Assembly: GCA_029561305.1 (NCBI GenBank)
Contig: JAKQJG010000028.1
Location: forward strand, 1 to 37,253
Source: Bacteroidota bacterium
Lineage (GTDB): Bacteria > Bacteroidota > Bacteroidia > Chitinophagales > Chitinophagaceae
Direction of reading: 5' to 3'
DNA length: 37,253 nucleotides
Part shown: positions 34,289 through 37,253 of the stretch, in pieces
Position numbering within the stretch: the first letter of the stretch is position 1
Layout: the number at the start of each line of letters is the position of its first letter
The notes under the pieces: generated by a model
Told to the model about the DNA's origin: nothing
Seen by the model: only the letters and a program-made list of their open reading frames with translations
Databases searched by the model: none
Made by a program: the position numbers and the translations under genes

Positions 34289-34599
34289 GCATGTGCATAA
34301 AAATGTGCTAAACAGGTGCAAAACAGGCTGCAGGAAAATTTGAATTTGGGCAGGTGTAAATATTATCTTTACTGAACAATACAGAAACAGCATTTTTGGA
34401 AACGAAAAAATGTTTTTGAATGGTTACAAAAGGTCAGCAATGATATAATAAGTAACCACGGAACCATCGGGTTAAACAGATACGAAGTGCAAACGGAGTA
34501 GAAGTAAAACTTGATGGTTTTTTTATATTTTCTATCTGTTGTACAGGATAAATTTCTTCATCTTGCACAATCCGCTACATTTGCTGCTTTATTAAAATC
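34289..34599 (+). promoter_or_regulatory. Non-coding gap with promoter of the GNAT-like gene
   Basis: This 311-nt gap holds no gene. TACATTTG at 34576-34583 is a TAnnTTTG -7 element placed 16 nt before the next ATG; no clear -33 was seen. GATGGTTTTTTTA near 34513 could pair with AACCATC near 34461 as a weak long-loop terminator for the DUF1330 transcript. Confidence 0.4.
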
Positions 34600-35769
34600 A
34601 TGCAATTAATACAGGTAACAGACGCCGTTTTGGCAAAGCAATTTTTACAGGTTCCCGTTCAGTTATATAGAAATGACCGCCATTGGATTCGCCCACTGGA
34701 TAAAGACATCAACGACGTTTTTGATGAGAAGAAGAACAAGGCTTTTCGTTTTGGTGAAGCGATCAGGTGGATATTGAAAGATGACACAGGTAAATTGATT
34801 GGCCGCATTGCAGCTTTCACCAATAAAAAATATAAAAATAAAGGAGATGATGTGACGGTGGGTGGATTGGGCTTTTTTGAATGCATCAATGACCAGCATT
34901 CAGCAGACTTTTTATTCAACGCAGCTAAACAGTGGCTTGAAAAAAAGGAGATGCAGGCGATGGACGGGCCTGTGAATTTTGGCGAACGTGACCGATGGTG
35001 GGGACTGGTAACGGAAGGATATTATGAACCATTGTACTGCATGAACTACAATCCGCCTTATTATGTACAGTTATTTGAAAAGTACGGATTTAAATTATTT
35101 TTTAACCAGGTATGTTTTGGGATGGAGGCACAAAAGCCCATCTCGCAAAAAATATTTGACAGGTATGCGGCGCTTGCGGCACAGCCGGGAATGAGTGTAA
35201 AGCTGATTAATAAAAATCAACTGGAAAAATTTGCCGAAGATTTTGTGACGGTATATAATAAAGCCTGGGCAGGGCATGGAGGATTGAAACAACTGGCATT
35301 GGAGCAGGTAAAACTGATGTTTAAAAAGATGAAGCCTGTGATGGACGAACGCATCATCTACTTTGCATACCATTATGAGGAACCTATTGGTATGTTTATT
35401 AACCTGCCCGACCTGAACCAGTATTTTAAACATATGAATGGGCAGTTTGGGTTGTTACAAAAATTATATTTTTTATATCTCCAGAAGTGTAAGCCCTCAA
35501 AAAAATTTACCGGTCTTGTATTTGGCGTGGTACCAGAATGGCAGGGCAAGGGCGTGGATGCTTTTATGATTGGCGAATGCCAGAAACAGGTGCAGGTTCC
35601 ATCTAAACCATATCTTTCGTACGAAATGCAATGGATTGGCGATTTCAATCCTAAAATGATCAATGTAGCAGAGAGTTTTGGCGACACTTACCGCAGCCGC
35701 AACCTGGCTACCTACCGTTATTTATTTGACAGGGAGAAAGAATTTAAACGGCACCCGGTTGTTCTTTGA
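34600..35769 (+). CDS. GNAT-like acyltransferase family protein
   Basis: A 389-residue cytosolic protein of a Bacteroidota group related to N-acetyltransferases. It begins with QVPVQLYRNDRHWIRPLDKD and has a first half with GRIAAFTNKKY and GFFECINDQHSADFLFNAAK. DGPVNFGERDRWWGLVTEGY follows. The C-terminal half has a GNAT cofactor-binding pattern at about 312-325 (PEWQGKGVDAFMI, Gln315-Gly316-Lys317-Gly318). It could be a tandem GNAT with only the second half binding acetyl-CoA. The substrate is unknown. It has its own promoter-like element and precedes dnaX by 83 nt. Confidence 0.8.
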   Translation: MQLIQVTDAVLAKQFLQVPVQLYRNDRHWIRPLDKDINDVFDEKKNKAFRFGEAIRWILKDDTGKLIGRIAAFTNKKYKNKGDDVTVGGLGFFECINDQHSADFLFNAAKQWLEKKEMQAMDGPVNFGERDRWWGLVTEGYYEPLYCMNYNPPYYVQLFEKYGFKLFFNQVCFGMEAQKPISQKIFDRYAALAAQPGMSVKLINKNQLEKFAEDFVTVYNKAWAGHGGLKQLALEQVKLMFKKMKPVMDERIIYFAYHYEEPIGMFINLPDLNQYFKHMNGQFGLLQKLYFLYLQKCKPSKKFTGLVFGVVPEWQGKGVDAFMIGECQKQVQVPSKPYLSYEMQWIGDFNPKMINVAESFGDTYRSRNLATYRYLFDREKEFKRHPVVL

Positions 35770-35852
35770 TGGGCATAGCGCAGGGCGCACACAAAGCAAT
35801 TAAATACACGTAAATTGCAGTTTTAAAACTATTAATATTCAGGAACCGGGGT

Positions 35853-37253
35853 ATGGAGAATTTTATCGTTTCAGCAAGAAAATACAGGCCGCAAAATTTT
35901 AATACGGTAGTGGGCCAGGCACATATTACCACTACTTTAAAAAATGCCATTAAGAACAACCAGCTGGCACATGCATTTTTATTTTGTGGGCCAAGAGGTG
36001 TTGGTAAAACTACCTGTGCAAGGATACTGGCAAAAACCATCAACTGCGAAAGCCAGACAAAAGACGGCGAAGCCTGTAATGAATGCAACAGTTGTGTTTC
36101 TTTTGATGCCGGTATTTCTTTAAATATTCATGAACTGGATGCGGCCAGTAACAACTCGGTTGATGATATCAGAAGCCTGGTAGAACAGGTTCGTTTTGCA
36201 CCACAGGCTGGTAAATACAAAGTGTATATCGTGGATGAGGTTCACATGTTGAGTTCCTCTGCATTTAATGCCTTTCTAAAAACATTAGAAGAGCCACCTC
36301 CTTATGCAATTTTTATTTTGGCTACCACGGAGAAGCACAAAATACTGCCAACTATTTTAAGCCGTTGCCAGATCTTTGACTTCAAACGTATCACCAACAG
36401 CGATACTGTGGAACACCTGCAGGAGATATGCGGCAAAGAAGAAATTTCAGCAGATAAAGCAGCCCTGCACATCATCGCACAAAAAAGCGAAGGGTGTATG
36501 AGGGATTCTTTGAGCATACTGGATAAGATCGTAAGTTTTACCAGCGGAAAAGTTACTTATGCCAATACATTGGAGCACCTGAATATTTTAGATGAAGATT
36601 ATTATTTCAGGTTGCTGGAGTATTTACTGGCGCAGGATGTAAGCAGTGCATTGCTGATGTATGATGAAATAAACCGAAAGGGTTTTGAAGGAGACACGGT
36701 AATGAACGGTTTTGCAGAATTCTTACGCAATTTATTGGTGAGCAGTGATGCAAAAGTGGCGATGCTGTTAGAGGTAGCGGATGATTTTAAACAAAAATAC
36801 CTGCAGGTGGCAGCTAAAGTGCCCGCAGCTTTTATCATCAGCGCTTTGAATATTTTAAGCGATGCAGAAATAGGCTACCGGCAGGCAAGAAATAAAAGGC
36901 TGCATGCAGAACTGGCCATCATAAAACTGGCTTACCTACAACAGGCGCTTGAACTGGTAAACGACAACGGCCTGTCTAAAAAAAAAGTAACTGAGGGCAG
37001 CAAGGTCGTTGCTTTCAGGGCGCTGCCGGTTTATAAAGTTAAAAATGATCAGGTGTCAGTGATGAATGAAAAGGCTCAGCCAGTTCAGGGAGCCAAACTG
37101 CTGATTGAAGAACCGGACGTGAAAATTGAGAAAATAAGTAAGCCTGTTGAGCAACCAAAACAAGTAGCTGCTGCACCAGTTCCCCCTGTTACTTCTGCCC
37201 TGGCTGGTGGATTAGGTTCGCTGCAAAAACTACGACAGCAGATAAAAGAACAG
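35853..37253 (+). CDS. dnaX: DNA polymerase III tau/gamma subunit (3' end outside the window)
   Basis: DnaX is the clamp-loader ATPase that loads the beta clamp; the long tau form also couples polymerase and helicase. The frame from ATG 35853 is open for 467 codons to the window edge. Motifs: Walker A GPRGVGKT (46-53), four zinc-binding cysteines (65, 75, 78, 81 in CNECNSC and before), Walker B YIVDEVHM (125-132), sensor 1 LATTE (156-160) and the SRC arginine-finger motif. Domain III (collar) ends near 370. The following region has low-complexity P/A/V-rich sequence, typical of tau linkers. A run of nine A at codons 376-378 is annotated separately; slippage there would give a 378-380-residue gamma-like product. 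Confidence 0.97.
   Translation, partial: MENFIVSARKYRPQNFNTVVGQAHITTTLKNAIKNNQLAHAFLFCGPRGVGKTTCARILAKTINCESQTKDGEACNECNSCVSFDAGISLNIHELDAASNNSVDDIRSLVEQVRFAPQAGKYKVYIVDEVHMLSSSAFNAFLKTLEEPPPYAIFILATTEKHKILPTILSRCQIFDFKRITNSDTVEHLQEICGKEEISADKAALHIIAQKSEGCMRDSLSILDKIVSFTSGKVTYANTLEHLNILDEDYYFRLLEYLLAQDVSSALLMYDEINRKGFEGDTVMNGFAEFLRNLLVSSDAKVAMLLEVADDFKQKYLQVAAKVPAAFIISALNILSDAEIGYRQARNKRLHAELAIIKLAYLQQALELVNDNGLSKKKVTEGSKVVAFRALPVYKVKNDQVSVMNEKAQPVQGAKLLIEEPDVKIEKISKPVEQPKQVAAAPVPPVTSALAGGLGSLQKLRQQIKEQ
36978..37027 (+). promoter_or_regulatory. Candidate slippage/frameshift site in dnaX
   Basis: AAAAAAAAAG (36978-36987) is read in frame as Lys-Lys-Lys-Val. Shifting back one base gives AGT AAC TGA (stop at 36992-36994), and shifting forward one base gives AAG TAA (stop at 36988-36990). 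Downstream, GGCAGC (36996-37001) pairs with GCTGCC (37022-37027), starting 7-8 nt after the slip site. This is the layout of a programmed frameshift or transcriptional slippage signal as known in other dnaX genes. Confidence 0.6.

Overview
The window looks like chromosomal DNA of a Bacteroidota bacterium, most likely a Chitinophagaceae-type member of the Chitinophagales. The evidence is the gene families (TPR-CHAT protein, TonB-dependent receptor with a carboxypeptidase-regulatory domain, KP-43-like S8 peptidase, TraR/DksA protein with a lysine-rich tail, atpDC split from the rest of the ATP synthase genes), the lack of Shine-Dalgarno sequences, and several promoters with the Bacteroidota -7 element TAnnTTTG. 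No IS element, phage gene, CRISPR array, rRNA or tRNA was seen. Family assignments rest on reading motifs by eye; no database search was run.

Layout. 1-5.0 kb: the start of a secreted protein on the minus strand, then a tight three-gene unit of ECF-like sigma factor, membrane TPR protein (probable anti-sigma) and a 1077-residue TPR-CHAT protease-like protein. 5.1-6.6 kb: TerC-family membrane protein converging with an outer-membrane beta-barrel protein. 6.7-9.0 kb (minus): dnaB then rsmE. The dnaB-pheT gap holds DnaA-box-like sites spaced about one helical turn apart. 9.5-12.6 kb (plus): pheT, a coiled-coil protein and zapA, followed by a terminator and a structured RNA that may be 6S RNA. 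After a non-coding stretch with more DnaA-box-like sites come ileS and a TraR/DksA protein (13.3-17.7 kb). 17.8-22 kb: a small CxxC protein with a TonB receptor, a PAP2 phosphatase and a DUF2721 protein. 22.2-24 kb (minus): atpD-atpC. 24.4-27.3 kb: a lipoprotein converging on an S8 peptidase. 27.4-31.5 kb (minus): glycerol operon glpK-glpD-glpF. 32-35.8 kb: a hypothetical protein, an NlpC/P60-like lipoprotein, DUF4870, DUF1330 and a GNAT-like protein. The window ends inside dnaX.

How the genes work together. The glycerol genes form a complete uptake-phosphorylation-oxidation route. dnaB, dnaX and the DnaA-box clusters concern replication; pheT, ileS and rsmE concern translation; atpDC is part of the F1 ATP synthase. 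The sigma/TPR/CHAT trio reads as a signalling cassette in which a protease-like protein could control an anti-sigma factor.

Strongest observations: (1) dnaX has an A9 run just after the predicted collar domain, where a slip in either direction hits a stop within three codons, with a stem-loop 7 nt downstream; this is a candidate tau/gamma switch. (2) IleRS carries GIHH in place of the class I HIGH signature, plus KMSKR, the altered motif tied to mupirocin hyper-resistance in some IleRS2 enzymes. (3) The sigma/TPR/CHAT cassette has an A8 run at the sigma stop that could join the sigma and anti-sigma frames. (4) DnaA-box-like sites lie at 11-bp spacing between dnaB and pheT.
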